A DNA stretch of 34,784 bases from Actinoplanes nipponensis (GTDB taxonomy: Bacteria > Actinomycetota > Actinomycetes > Mycobacteriales > Micromonosporaceae): positions 1 to 34,784 of the forward strand of contig NZ_BOMQ01000101.1 in assembly GCF_016862275.1 (NCBI RefSeq). Reading direction: 5' to 3'. This document shows, piece by piece, positions 7,409-15,892 of this stretch. Both the position numbers and the translations under genes were made by a program. Position 1 is the stretch's first letter, and each line of letters opens with the position of its first letter. The notes beneath the pieces were generated by a model. The model was not told where the DNA came from. It did not search any database and worked only from the letters and a program-made list of their open reading frames with translations.

Positions 7409-8992
7409 TCAGCGGGCGCCGGGGTCGCCGCCGTGGACCGCCTTCTCGGTGTCGGGCAGCGGCTCCGGGGCGAGCTTGTCGAGCTCGGTCAGCACGCCGG
7501 TGACCGCCAGCGCCGACCGCTCCACCAGCGGCCGCATCCGCTTGTACAGCGCGGCGTCGTGGCGGTCCGGCTGGTGGTGCTCGGTGATCGCCACCAGCGC
7601 CGCCGCCCGGTCCAGGTCGGGCAGTTCGCCCAGGGCGTGCCGGCCCAGCAGGCAGGCGCCCAGCGCGGTGCCCTCCGGCGTGTCGGCGATCGCGACGGGC
7701 AGGTCCAGCGCCGCCGCCAGCACGCCCACCCACAGCTCGGAGGCGACCGCGCCGCCGGTGGCCCGGACCTCGGTCATCGCGATGCCCTCGTCGGCGAACG
7801 TGTCGCGGACCAGGGCGAGCTGCTGGCAGACCCCCTCGACGGCGGCCCGGACCAGGTGCGCGCGGCCGTGCTCGCGGCGCAGCCCCAGGTAGGCCCCGCG
7901 CATCCCGCCCCGCCACCACGGCGCCCGCTCGCCCAGCAGGTACGGCAGGCAGAGCAGCCCCTCGCTGCCCGGCACCACCTGGGCGGCCTCGGTCAGCAGG
8001 GCGGCGTCGCGCACGTCGGCGTCCTCGCCCTCGGCGGTGGGCCGGTCGAAGCCGCCCGCGAAGGTCTGCCCGGCCCAGCGCACCACGGACCCCGCGTTGT
8101 TGATCGCGCCGCCGACCACCCAGCGGTCCTCGGTGAGCGCATAGCAGAACAGCCGCCCGGCCTTGTCCGCGGTCGGGCCGTTCACCACCGTGCGCAGGGC
8201 GCCGCTGGTGCCCAGGGAGACGGCCGCCACGCCGGCCGGGGTGGCGCCGACGCCGAGGTTGGCCAGCGGCCCGTCGGCCGCCCCGATGATCAGCGGCAGC
8301 TCCGGCGGCAGCCCGGCGGCCACCGCCACCTCGCGCTTGAGGCGCAACTGCCGGGTGGTCGGCACGACCTCGGCCAGCTGCGCGGCCCGGACCCCGGCGA
8401 GCTCCAGGGCCTCGTCGTCCCAGCGGCGTTCGTGGATGTCGTACAGGCCGGTGCCGGAGGCGACCGAGAGGTCGAGCAGGAAGCCCTCGTCGGCCAGGCC
8501 GGCCAGGACGATCTCCTTGACGCCGCCCCAGCGCGGGGTGTCGCGCAGGACGGCCGGGTCGGTGGCGCGCCACCAGGCGAGCTTGGTCAGCGGGGACATC
8601 GGGTGCACCGGCGTGCCGGTACGGGCCTGCAGCTCCTTGGCCCGCCCGGACGCCACGATCTGGTCGCTCTGCCCGGACGCCCGGTTGTCCGCCCAGGTGA
8701 TCAGCGGGCCGCGCGGCGCGCCGTCGGCGCCCATCGGGACCAGGGCGTGCAGGAACGCGCTGAGGCTCACCGCCTGCACCCGGTCGCCCCGGTCGCGGCA
8801 CTCCCGGGCCACCGTGACCAGCGCCTCGATCGCGGCGTCGCGCAGCTGGACGGGGTCGAGCTCGGCCTGCCCCGGGCCGGGCACCGACAGCGGGTAGTGC
8901 ACGCTCGTCACGGCGCGCACCTCGCCCTCCGGCCCGGCGGCGATGGCCTTGGTCGCGGTGGTTCCGGTGTCGATGCCGATGACGACGTCCAT
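7409..8992 (-). CDS. FGGY-family carbohydrate kinase (gluconokinase-like)
   Basis: A 527-aa sugar kinase. The N-terminal phosphate-1 motif IGIDTGTTATKAI begins at residue 5. The stretch LITWADNRAS and TPVHPMSPLTKLAWW fit gluconate kinases better than xylulose or glycerol kinases; VSLGTSGALR is the second ATP-binding motif and ATGGAVASELWVGVLAAAL the adenosine motif. It probably phosphorylates D-gluconate to feed the pentose phosphate pathway, with specificity inferred. The ATG at 8992 has GGGAGG close upstream. The gene stands alone, without a visible gluconate permease or repressor. The 112-nt upstream gap contains a TAAGGT (minus strand, 9072-9077) -10 candidate. Confidence 0.88.
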   Translation of the reverse strand: MDVVIGIDTGTTATKAIAAGPEGEVRAVTSVHYPLSVPGPGQAELDPVQLRDAAIEALVTVARECRDRGDRVQAVSLSAFLHALVPMGADGAPRGPLITWADNRASGQSDQIVASGRAKELQARTGTPVHPMSPLTKLAWWRATDPAVLRDTPRWGGVKEIVLAGLADEGFLLDLSVASGTGLYDIHERRWDDEALELAGVRAAQLAEVVPTTRQLRLKREVAVAAGLPPELPLIIGAADGPLANLGVGATPAGVAAVSLGTSGALRTVVNGPTADKAGRLFCYALTEDRWVVGGAINNAGSVVRWAGQTFAGGFDRPTAEGEDADVRDAALLTEAAQVVPGSEGLLCLPYLLGERAPWWRGGMRGAYLGLRREHGRAHLVRAAVEGVCQQLALVRDTFADEGIAMTEVRATGGAVASELWVGVLAAALDLPVAIADTPEGTALGACLLGRHALGELPDLDRAAALVAITEHHQPDRHDAALYKRMRPLVERSALAVTGVLTELDKLAPEPLPDTEKAVHGGDPGAR

Positions 8993-9104
8993 GCAGCCTC
9001 CCTGGTCGCGGATGACATGCCCGTTCGGGGGTCGGCTCAAGCCACGCGGGCGACCCGGCACCACCCCGACCTTAGGCGAGTGGCACCGGCGGCGCCCGCC
9101 CCGC

Positions 9105-9629
9105 TCAGCCGGCCAGTGCGGCCGCGTAGCCGGCGCGCAGCTCGTCGAAGCCGTGCGCCTTGGCGTCGCGGCCGCGAATCACGCCGACCGGGTCGCCGGC
9201 CAGCAGCCGCGCCAGCACGGCGGTGCACAGGTGCCAGCCCGCCGCGTACAGGGGCGCCTCGTGCCGCTCGGCGAAGGTGTGCCGCAGCGTGAGCCGGGTG
9301 CCGCCCTCCGCAGGAGTCAGCTCCCAGCGCAGCCGATCGCCGCCCCAGGTGTATTCGAGCAGGGCGGGCGCGTCGGCGCGCAGCACGGTCACCGGCACCT
9401 CCGTCCGATCGGGACCGTCGATCATCGTCACGGTGGTCTCGCCGGTGCGGGACAGGTCGCGGGCGGCGGTGAACGGCGCCCACCGGTCGAGCCGGCCGGG
9501 GTCGGTGAGGGCGGCCCACACCTTCCCGGGCGGGTGCGGCAGGTCGCGGACGAGGACCAGGGTCCAGCGCCCGCCGTCGGCGGTCACGGCCGCGCCGGTG
9601 GGCGGGCCGGGGTCGAAACCGGCGCTCAT
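9105..9629 (-). CDS. SRPBCC / AHSA1-family protein
   Basis: A 174-aa START-like (SRPBCC, Aha1-type) protein. The family signature is visible in RDLPHPPGKVWAALTDPGRL, RWAPFTAARDL, LLEYTWGGDRLRWELTP and TRLTLRHTFAER. These folds hold a hydrophobic ligand in a deep cavity, but the ligand is unknown. The ATG at 9629 overlaps the stop of the ArsR gene by four bases (ATGA), so the pair is co-translated. ArsR-SRPBCC pairs are common in actinobacteria, where the ArsR protein represses its own operon; that regulation is inferred here. Confidence 0.87.
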   Translation of the reverse strand: MSAGFDPGPPTGAAVTADGGRWTLVLVRDLPHPPGKVWAALTDPGRLDRWAPFTAARDLSRTGETTVTMIDGPDRTEVPVTVLRADAPALLEYTWGGDRLRWELTPAEGGTRLTLRHTFAERHEAPLYAAGWHLCTAVLARLLAGDPVGVIRGRDAKAHGFDELRAGYAAALAG

Positions 9630-9931
9630 GATTCCTCCAGGTGGCGTTCGAGGGCGTTCAGGTGCCGGGCCCACATCCGGCGGTACGGCGCCAGCCAGGC
9701 GTCGAGCGCGCGGAACGGGCCCGGTTCGAGGGAGTAGATGCGCTGCTGGGCGGCCGTCCGACTGGTCACGAAGCCGGCCTCGCGCAGCACCTTGAGGTGT
9801 TTGGAGACGGCGGGCTGGCTCATCGCCAGCTTGTCGACGAGCTGGCCCACGCTGCTGTCGGCCAGCCGCAGCTCGTCGAGGATCCGGCGGCGGGTCGGCT
9901 CGGCGAGCACGGCGATGGCGTCCACGGGCAC
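9626..9931 (-). CDS. ArsR-family (SdpR-like) transcriptional regulator
   Basis: A 101-aa winged-helix regulator. AIAVLAEPTRRRILDELRL opens the ArsR fold and KLAMSQPAVSKHLKVLREAG is the recognition helix region, followed by the wing RTAAQQRIYSLEP. No metal-binding Cys cluster is present, so it is not a metal sensor of the classical kind; it resembles regulators paired with SRPBCC proteins. Start codon is GTG at 9931, with an alternative GTG at 9925 that is better spaced from GGGGGC. It is divergent from a glycosyltransferase gene, with a perfect palindrome between them. Confidence 0.88.
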   Translation of the reverse strand: MPVDAIAVLAEPTRRRILDELRLADSSVGQLVDKLAMSQPAVSKHLKVLREAGFVTSRTAAQQRIYSLEPGPFRALDAWLAPYRRMWARHLNALERHLEES

Positions 9932-9951
9932 GCCCCCGACTATTCCAGCGT

Positions 9952-9963
9952 GGTTATATAACC
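9952..9963. promoter_or_regulatory. Perfect palindrome, probable ArsR operator
   Basis: GGTTATATAACC is a perfect 12-bp palindrome in otherwise GC-rich DNA, 20 bp upstream of the ArsR start and 27 bp upstream of the glycosyltransferase start. Its position and AT-rich core suit an ArsR-family dimer controlling both directions. Binding is inferred. Confidence 0.7.
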
Positions 9964-9978
9964 GTCAAGGCATGCGGC

Positions 9979-9984
9979 TATCCT
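9979..9984 (+). promoter_or_regulatory. -10 element of the glycosyltransferase gene (leaderless)
   Basis: TATCCT lies exactly 6 nt before the ATG at 9991, and no Shine-Dalgarno is present. Transcription would start at or next to the A of ATG. Confidence 0.65.
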
Positions 9985-9990
9985 CGACGC

Positions 9991-11241
9991 ATGCGGGTGC
10001 TGATCGTGACGTCCGGTTCCACCGGTGATGTGGCCCCGTACACGGGGCTCGGCGCGCGGCTGCGCGACGCCGGGCACGAGGTCACGCTGGCCACCCACGA
10101 GCCGTTCCGGGACGGCGTCGACCTGCCCTTCCTGCCCCTGCCGGGCGATCTGCGGCGGATCCTGCCGCGCGCCCACGGCCAGGACGGCACCGGCTCGGGC
10201 ACCGGCCCGCGCGCCCTGCTGCGCCTGCTGCGCCTCGCCCGGCCGCTGGTCGCCGAGCTCGGCGACGGCATCGTGACCGCCGTCCGGCGCAGCCGCGCGG
10301 AGACGGTGCTGCTCTCCACCATGGTCGCGCCGCTGGGCTACCAGGTGGCCGAGGCGGCCGGCATCCCGTGGGCCGGGGTCTTCCTGCAGCCCGTCTTCCC
10401 CACCGGCGACTTCGGGCCGGTGCTGGCCGGCGGGCGCCCGCTCGGCCGGGCGGGCAACCGGCTCACCGGGCGCTTCCTGGAGACGGCCGCCCGCCCGCTG
10501 TACGCCGGTCCGGTGCACGAGCTGCGCCGCCGCCTCGGCCTGCCCCGCCGCAGCATGGCCGCGCTCCAGCGGGCCCAGCAGCACCGGTGGCCCACCTTCC
10601 ACGGCTTCAGCCCGAGCGTGGTGGCCCGCCCGGCCGACTGGCCCGCGTCGCAGGAGGTGGTCGGCTACTGGTGGCCCGAGCGGCCGCCCGGCTGGAGCCC
10701 GCCGGCCGAGGTCGAGCGGTTCCTGGCCGCCGGCCCGCCGCCGGTCTTCGTCGGCTTCGGCAGCATGGCGCCCGGGCACGGCGGCCGGCTCGCCGCGCCG
10801 GTGCTGGCCGCGGTCCGCGCCGCCGGGGTGCGGGCGATCGTCCAGGCGGGCTGGTCGGGACTGCGGGTCGAGCGCGCGCCGGACGTGCTCAGCGTCGGGG
10901 CGCTGCCGCACGACTGGCTGTTCCCGCGGGTGGCCGCCGTGGTGCACCACTGCGGCGCGGGGACCACCGCGGCCGGGCTGCGCGCGGGGGTGCCGGCGGT
11001 GGGCGTGCCGGTGCTGGCCGACCAGCCGTTCTGGGCCCGCCGGCTGCACGAGCTCGGGGTGGCGCCGGCGCCCGTACCGCTGCCCCGGCTGACGGCGGAC
11101 CGGCTGGCCGGCGCCCTGCGCTCGGTCACGACCGAGCCGCGCTACGCGGCGCGGGCGGCGGCCCTCGCGGCCCGGCTCGGCGCCGAGGACGGCGCCGAAC
11201 GCGTCCTCAAGTGGCTGGAGACGCCGATGCCGCCCTCCTGA
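9991..11241 (+). CDS. GT1-family glycosyltransferase (UGT / sterol-glucosyltransferase-like)
   Basis: A 416-aa GT-B-fold glycosyltransferase. The N-terminus VLIVTSGSTGDVAPYTGLGA is the Gly-rich acceptor-side loop seen in sterol and rhamnolipid-type family 1 enzymes. PPVFVGFGSM begins the nucleotide-sugar domain, and VHHCGAGTTAAGLRAGVP carries the conserved donor-binding HxGxGTT segment with ADQPFWARRL after it. It probably uses a nucleotide sugar to glycosylate a lipid, terpene or macrolide; the acceptor is unknown. The start is supported by a -10 element 6 nt upstream. It is divergent from ArsR-SRPBCC and may share their operator. Confidence 0.88.
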   Translation: MRVLIVTSGSTGDVAPYTGLGARLRDAGHEVTLATHEPFRDGVDLPFLPLPGDLRRILPRAHGQDGTGSGTGPRALLRLLRLARPLVAELGDGIVTAVRRSRAETVLLSTMVAPLGYQVAEAAGIPWAGVFLQPVFPTGDFGPVLAGGRPLGRAGNRLTGRFLETAARPLYAGPVHELRRRLGLPRRSMAALQRAQQHRWPTFHGFSPSVVARPADWPASQEVVGYWWPERPPGWSPPAEVERFLAAGPPPVFVGFGSMAPGHGGRLAAPVLAAVRAAGVRAIVQAGWSGLRVERAPDVLSVGALPHDWLFPRVAAVVHHCGAGTTAAGLRAGVPAVGVPVLADQPFWARRLHELGVAPAPVPLPRLTADRLAGALRSVTTEPRYAARAAALAARLGAEDGAERVLKWLETPMPPS

Positions 11242-11258
11242 TCAGGAGGGCGGCATCG
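11225..11258. terminator. 34-bp perfect palindrome between convergent genes
   Basis: Left arm 11225-11241 and right arm 11242-11258 are perfect 17-nt reverse complements with no spacer. The glycosyltransferase stop codon (11239-11241) sits inside. Its place between the plus-strand glycosyltransferase and minus-strand citrate synthase suggests a bidirectional terminator; there is no T-tract. Confidence 0.75.
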
Positions 11259-11275
11259 GGACGCGGAAGGGCCGG

Positions 11276-12559
11276 TCAGCGCTCGCCGATGGGCACGAAC
11301 TGCCGCTCGGTCTCGCCGATGTAGAGCTGCCGCGGGCGACCGATCTTGGTGGCCGGGTCGGCGTTCTGCTCGGCCCACTGGGCGATCCAGCCGGGCAGCC
11401 GGCCCAGGGCGAACAGCACCGTGAACATCTTCGTCGGGAAGCCCATGGCCTTGTAGATCAGGCCGGTGTAGAAGTCGACGTTCGGGTACAGCTTGCGGGA
11501 GACGAAGTAGTCGTCCGCCAGGGCGATCTCCTCGAGCCGCAGGGCGATCTCGAGCAGCGGGTCCGGCCGGTCCATCGTGGAGATGACGTCCTGGACGGCC
11601 TTCTTGACGATGGCCGCGCGCGGGTCGTAGTTCTTGTAGACCCGGTGCCCGAAGCCCATGAGCTTCACGCCCTTCTCCTTGGCCTTGACGCGGCGCACGA
11701 AGGCGTCCACGTCGCCGCCGTCGGCGCGGATGCCCTCGAGCATCTCCAGCACCGCGGAGTTGGCGCCGCCGTGCAGCGGGCCGGAGAGCGCGTTGATGCC
11801 TGAGGACACCGACGCGAACAGGTTGGCCTGCGCCGAGCCGACCAGCCGCACGGTCGACGTGGAGCAGTTCTGCTCGTGGTCGGCGTGCAGCACGAAGAGC
11901 ATGTCGAGCACCTTGGCGATGGTCGGGTCCACCTCGTAGTTCACGGTGGGCAGCCCGAACGTCATGCGCAGGAAGTTCTCGACGTAGTCCAGGGAGTTGT
12001 CCGGGTACGGCAGCGGGTGGCCGATGGACTTCTTGTACGCGTACGCGGCGATCGTCGGAAGCTTCGCCATCAGCCGGATCCCGGAGATCTCGACCTGCTC
12101 CGGATCGGTCGGGTCGAGCGCGTCCTGGTAGAACGTCGACAACGCGGTGACGGCCGAGGAGAGCACGGCCATCGGGTGCGCGTCGCGCGGGAAGCCGGAG
12201 AAGAAGGCGCGCATCTCCTCCTGCAGCAGCGTGTGCACGCGGATCTTGTCGCCGAACTCGGCCAGCTGGGCCGGCGTCGGCAGCGCGTCGTGGATCAGCA
12301 GGTACGACACCTCGAGGAACGAGGCCTTGCCGGCGAGCTGCTCGATCGGGAAGCCCCGATAGCGCAGGATCCCGGCGTCACCGTCGATGTAGGTGATCGC
12401 CGACGCGCACGAGGCGGTGTTGACGAAGCCCTGGTCCAGGGTGACGTAGCCGGTCTCCTTCAGCAGGGCGCTGACGTCGATGCCGCCTGGACCCTCGACC
12501 GCCGGGCGGACCGGCATGGACAACTGGCCACCGGGGTGGTCGAGCTTGACATCCGTCAT
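11276..12559 (-). CDS. gltA: Citrate synthase
   Basis: A 427-aa citrate synthase that condenses acetyl-CoA and oxaloacetate at the entry of the TCA cycle. Conserved features include ITYIDGDAGILRYRGFPIEQ near the N-terminus, GPLHGGANSAVLEML with one active-site His, GFGHRVYKNYDPRA with the second, and the catalytic Asp segment VDFYTGLIYKAMGFP. The length matches the long hexameric bacterial form. The ATG at 12559 has GAGGGA 5 nt upstream. It stands alone, convergent with the glycosyltransferase gene and divergent from a universal stress protein gene. Confidence 0.97.
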   Translation of the reverse strand: MTDVKLDHPGGQLSMPVRPAVEGPGGIDVSALLKETGYVTLDQGFVNTASCASAITYIDGDAGILRYRGFPIEQLAGKASFLEVSYLLIHDALPTPAQLAEFGDKIRVHTLLQEEMRAFFSGFPRDAHPMAVLSSAVTALSTFYQDALDPTDPEQVEISGIRLMAKLPTIAAYAYKKSIGHPLPYPDNSLDYVENFLRMTFGLPTVNYEVDPTIAKVLDMLFVLHADHEQNCSTSTVRLVGSAQANLFASVSSGINALSGPLHGGANSAVLEMLEGIRADGGDVDAFVRRVKAKEKGVKLMGFGHRVYKNYDPRAAIVKKAVQDVISTMDRPDPLLEIALRLEEIALADDYFVSRKLYPNVDFYTGLIYKAMGFPTKMFTVLFALGRLPGWIAQWAEQNADPATKIGRPRQLYIGETERQFVPIGER

Positions 12560-12703
12560 GTAATTCCCTCACTTCACCGGCAGATGTCGCCAATAACCTG
12601 CCGTTCACCGTAAACCCTCAACCTGAACGGGTCATCAGACGGTCGACCGCTGAGGGATTGATCACGACCGCCTCCCGGGAACACCATAGATAATGGTCTG
12701 TGG

Positions 12704-12719
12704 ACCGCGACGTCGCGGT
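12704..12719. promoter_or_regulatory. 16-bp perfect palindrome upstream of the stress protein gene
   Basis: ACCGCGACGTCGCGGT is a perfect palindrome. It lies 17 bp before the universal stress protein start, just after a second symmetric element, ACCAT-agata-ATGGT (12683-12697), which contains GATAAT as a possible -10. Either could bind a regulator or fold as a leader hairpin. Confidence 0.5.
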
Positions 12720-12736
12720 GCGGAGGTGGTGAACCG

Positions 12737-13597
12737 ATGCGGATACCGGGCCCTGGTCCCGTCGTCGTGGGGGTCAACGGCACCTCCTCCGGGTTGGCGG
12801 CCGCCCGGCTGGGCGCCCGCGAGGCGGTGGCGCGGGGGCAACCGCTGCGGATCCTGCACGTGTTCTCCTGGCCCGGCCGGCGCTCCCTCGATGATGCGCC
12901 CGACTGGGCCAGCGCGCGCAAGGAGGCGGGCCGGATCGTGGCGGAGGCGGTCGCGACCGCCTCCCGGGCGGTGCCCGGCGTGCACGTGGAGGGCCTGCTC
13001 ACCGACGGTCTGCCGGTCCGCGAGCTGCTCGCCCGCAGCCGCACGGCGGCGCTCGTCGTGCTCGGCGACGACGACGTGGGGCTCGGCCCGCGGCTCCCGG
13101 CCGACTCGGTGCTGGTGCAGACCGTGGCCCGGGCCCGCTGCCCGGTCGTGGTCGCCCGCGGCAACCGGCCGCCGGCCGGCCCGCTGCTGGCCGCGGTCGA
13201 CGGCTCGCCCAGCTCGCTGCTGGCCCTGCGGGTCGCCGCGGCCGAGGCCGCCCGCCGCGAGATCGCGCTGGAAATCGCCCACGTGGTGGGACACGAGGAC
13301 GATCGCGACGCCGGGCGCCGGCTGCTGGAGTCCGCCGTGGCCGCCGTGCCCGGGCTCGGCGGCGCCCGGCGGCGGGTGCTGGTCGGGGAGCCTGCGCCGA
13401 TTCTGGTCCGCGCGTCGCGGCGGGCCCGGATGATGATCGTGGGTCCGCGGGGCGTCGGCGGCGGCTCACTGCTGGGCCCGGTGGCCCAGCAGTTGCTGCG
13501 CAGATGTGCCTGTCCGACGGTCTTTGTCCACGGAACCCCTGCCGGGGAGCGGTCACCGGCAGGTACGGTGCCATCGGCGGGCGCGCTGATGAGCTGA
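12737..13597 (+). CDS. Tandem-domain universal stress protein
   Basis: A 286-aa protein with two UspA domains (about 6-140 and 150-270). The first begins VVVGVNGTSSGLAAARLGAR and the second LLAAVDGSPSSLLALRVAA. Domain 2 ends with the ATP-binding-type motif GPRGVGGGSLLGPVAQQLLR and CPTVFVHG. The matching loop in domain 1 (LGDDDVGLGPRLPADSVL) lacks the canonical G-x2-G-x9-G pattern and may not bind ATP. Such two-domain proteins are typical of actinobacterial stress and hypoxia responses. GGAGG 11 nt upstream supports the ATG at 12737. It lies 21 nt ahead of the GGDEF-EAL gene, so the two may be co-transcribed. Confidence 0.92.
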   Translation: MRIPGPGPVVVGVNGTSSGLAAARLGAREAVARGQPLRILHVFSWPGRRSLDDAPDWASARKEAGRIVAEAVATASRAVPGVHVEGLLTDGLPVRELLARSRTAALVVLGDDDVGLGPRLPADSVLVQTVARARCPVVVARGNRPPAGPLLAAVDGSPSSLLALRVAAAEAARREIALEIAHVVGHEDDRDAGRRLLESAVAAVPGLGGARRRVLVGEPAPILVRASRRARMMIVGPRGVGGGSLLGPVAQQLLRRCACPTVFVHGTPAGERSPAGTVPSAGALMS

Positions 13598-13618
13598 CTG
13601 GCCAGGGGGCGATGACGG

Positions 13619-15892
13619 ATGCTTTCCCCAGCTCCGTCGACACGGAGTCGGCGACGGTGGAAGGTCTTCGCCGTCGCGGGGGTGCTGGCCACCGCCCTCT
13701 ACACGGCCAACCTCGCCCCGGCGGTCAACGTGGCCGGGTTCGCGGTCATCGGCGCGGGCACCGTGTGGGCCTGCTTCACCGTGCCCCGCCGCTTCGCCGC
13801 CGAGCCCCGCGCCGCCTGGCCGTTCCTGGGCGCCGCGGCGCTGTGCTTCCTGGTCGGCGTGGTGGTCCGGCCCCTGGTCGTCGACCGGCCGCTGCTCGCC
13901 GACGCGTTCACCGTCCCCGGCTACGTCCTGCTGGGCACCTTCTTCTCCCTGCTGCTGCGCTCGCGGGGCAGCGTCGCGCGGCACTCGGTCCTCGACGGGC
14001 TCATGGTCTGCCTGGCCGGTGGGCTCGCCAGCGCCCTGCTGCTGGCCGCGCCGGCCGCCGCGATCGCCGGCCGCCCGCCGGTCGAGTCGATCCTGGCCGG
14101 CCTGTACCCGCTGTTCGACGTGGTGCTGCTGGCCCTGGGCATCAACCTGACGTTCACCGCGCGCTCCTGGCCGGTCAGCCTCACCGCGCTGGTCGCCGGG
14201 ATGGCGCTGATGGTGGTGGGCGACGTGGCCTACGCGATCATCGGCGTGCAGGGCAAGACGTACACCTCGCCGCTGCTCGACGTGCCGTTCCTGCTCGCGT
14301 ACGTGGCGCTCGGGGTCAGCGCCCTGCACCCGTCGGTGGTCGAGCTGGGCCGGGCCGCCCGGCACCCGGTGCAGGCGTGGTCCTGGCGCCGGATGACGCT
14401 GCTGGTGCCCGCGGTGTCCACCCCGTTCGTGCTGCTGGTGGCCGTGGGCGGGGAGGCGCCGGAGTACCGCGCGCTGATCGCCGCCTGCGGCCTGGCCATC
14501 GTCGCGCTGCTGTTGCTGCGGGCCGTCTCGGCGGTGCAGGCCCAGGTCGCCGCGCAGCTGCACTCCGAGCACCAGGCGATGCACGACCCGCTGACCGGGC
14601 TGCCCAACCGCCGGATGATCTCCCACGAGATCGAGCGGCTGCTCGGCACCGTGACCCCGCCGGACACCCGGCGGGTCTGGGTCTTCTTCCTCGACCTGGA
14701 CGGCTTCAAGTGGGTCAACGACTCGTGGGGTCACGACACCGGCGACCAGCTGGTGATCGAGGTCGCGGCCCGGCTGCGCGCGGCGGTGCCGGCCGGCACG
14801 ATGCTGGCCCGGGTCGGCGGCGACGAGTTCCTGATCGCCGCCGTCGGCGACGAGCCGGGCGCGCTGCGGCTGGTCGACGACATCCACGGGTGCTTCGCCC
14901 GCCCGCTGAGGCTGCGCGACACCGAGGTGGTGATCAGCGCGTCCATCGGCATCGCGCACGCGCCCGGCGACAGCTCCCCCGAGGTGACCACCCAGGCCCT
15001 GCTGCGCGACGCCGACACGGCGATGTACCGGTCCAAGGCGGAGGGACCGGGCCGCGCGACGATCTTCGACACGTCGATGCACGACCGGGTCCGCGAGCGC
15101 ATCGAGTTGGAGGGCGCACTGCGTACGGCGCTGGTGGAGGGCCAGCTCAGCGTCGTCTACCAGCCGATCGTGCGGCTGGAGACCGGCCGGCCGATCGGCG
15201 CCGAGGCGCTGGTGCGGTGGAACCACCCGCAGCGCGGGCCGATCCCGCCGATGACCTTCATCCCGGTCGCCGAGGACGCCGGGCTGATCGGCACGCTGGG
15301 CACCTGGGTCCGCAACGAGGCGCTGAGCCAGCTCGCCAGCTGGCGCGCGGACGGCACCGTCGGGCCCGAGTTCTACCTGTCCATCAACGTCTCGCCACGC
15401 CAGCTCAGCAACGCCGAGCTGCCCCTGATCGTCGCCGGTGAGCTGCTCCAGCACGGGGTGCCGGCCGCCGCGGTGGCGCTGGAGATGACCGAGTCGGTGA
15501 TGGCCGACGGCGGCAGCGTCACCGCCCGGGTGCTGTACGAGCTGCGCGAGCTGGGCCTGAAGCTGCTCGTCGACGACTTCGGCACCGGCTTCTCGGCGCT
15601 GGGCTACCTGCGCCGGTTCCCGGTCACCGGCGTCAAGATCGACCGTTCGTTCGTGTCCGGGCTCGGCGAGAGCGGCGAGGACGAGGAGATCGTGCGGGCC
15701 GTGGTGGCGATGAGCCGGGCGCTGGGCCTGAGCATCGTCGCCGAGGGCGTGGAGACGCGGGTGCAGCGGGACGCGCTCGGCGCGGTCGGCGTCACCCAGG
15801 GGCAGGGCTGGCTGTGGGGCCCGGGGGTGGCGGCCGGCGACTTCGCCAGCCACTGGGGCGCCCGCCGGTACGCCCCCGCGCCTCCCGGCTGA
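13619..15892 (+). CDS. Membrane GGDEF-EAL cyclic-di-GMP enzyme
   Basis: A 757-aa bifunctional cyclic-di-GMP protein. About eight to ten hydrophobic helices occupy residues 14-310 and form an unnamed integral-membrane sensor. The GGDEF domain follows (MHDPLTGLPNRRM start; GGDEF at about 400-404), then the EAL domain (GAEALVRWN, Glu near 529). Catalytic residues for both reactions are present: INVSPRQLS, EMTESVM, DDFGTGFSAL, VKIDRSFV and EGVET. No RxxD inhibitory site precedes GGDEF. The usual QGYLFSRP end is replaced by QGQGWLWGP. The ATG at 13619 has AGGGGG about 10 nt upstream; an ATG at 13612 is out of frame. It can both make and degrade the second messenger in principle. Confidence 0.95.
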   Translation: MLSPAPSTRSRRRWKVFAVAGVLATALYTANLAPAVNVAGFAVIGAGTVWACFTVPRRFAAEPRAAWPFLGAAALCFLVGVVVRPLVVDRPLLADAFTVPGYVLLGTFFSLLLRSRGSVARHSVLDGLMVCLAGGLASALLLAAPAAAIAGRPPVESILAGLYPLFDVVLLALGINLTFTARSWPVSLTALVAGMALMVVGDVAYAIIGVQGKTYTSPLLDVPFLLAYVALGVSALHPSVVELGRAARHPVQAWSWRRMTLLVPAVSTPFVLLVAVGGEAPEYRALIAACGLAIVALLLLRAVSAVQAQVAAQLHSEHQAMHDPLTGLPNRRMISHEIERLLGTVTPPDTRRVWVFFLDLDGFKWVNDSWGHDTGDQLVIEVAARLRAAVPAGTMLARVGGDEFLIAAVGDEPGALRLVDDIHGCFARPLRLRDTEVVISASIGIAHAPGDSSPEVTTQALLRDADTAMYRSKAEGPGRATIFDTSMHDRVRERIELEGALRTALVEGQLSVVYQPIVRLETGRPIGAEALVRWNHPQRGPIPPMTFIPVAEDAGLIGTLGTWVRNEALSQLASWRADGTVGPEFYLSINVSPRQLSNAELPLIVAGELLQHGVPAAAVALEMTESVMADGGSVTARVLYELRELGLKLLVDDFGTGFSALGYLRRFPVTGVKIDRSFVSGLGESGEDEEIVRAVVAMSRALGLSIVAEGVETRVQRDALGAVGVTQGQGWLWGPGVAAGDFASHWGARRYAPAPPG

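Noticed and set aside
12640..12700. DosR/DevR box upstream of the universal stress protein
   Set aside because: The sequence around gagggattgatcacgacc has some likeness, but the conserved GGGAC and GTCCC-type halves are not both present.
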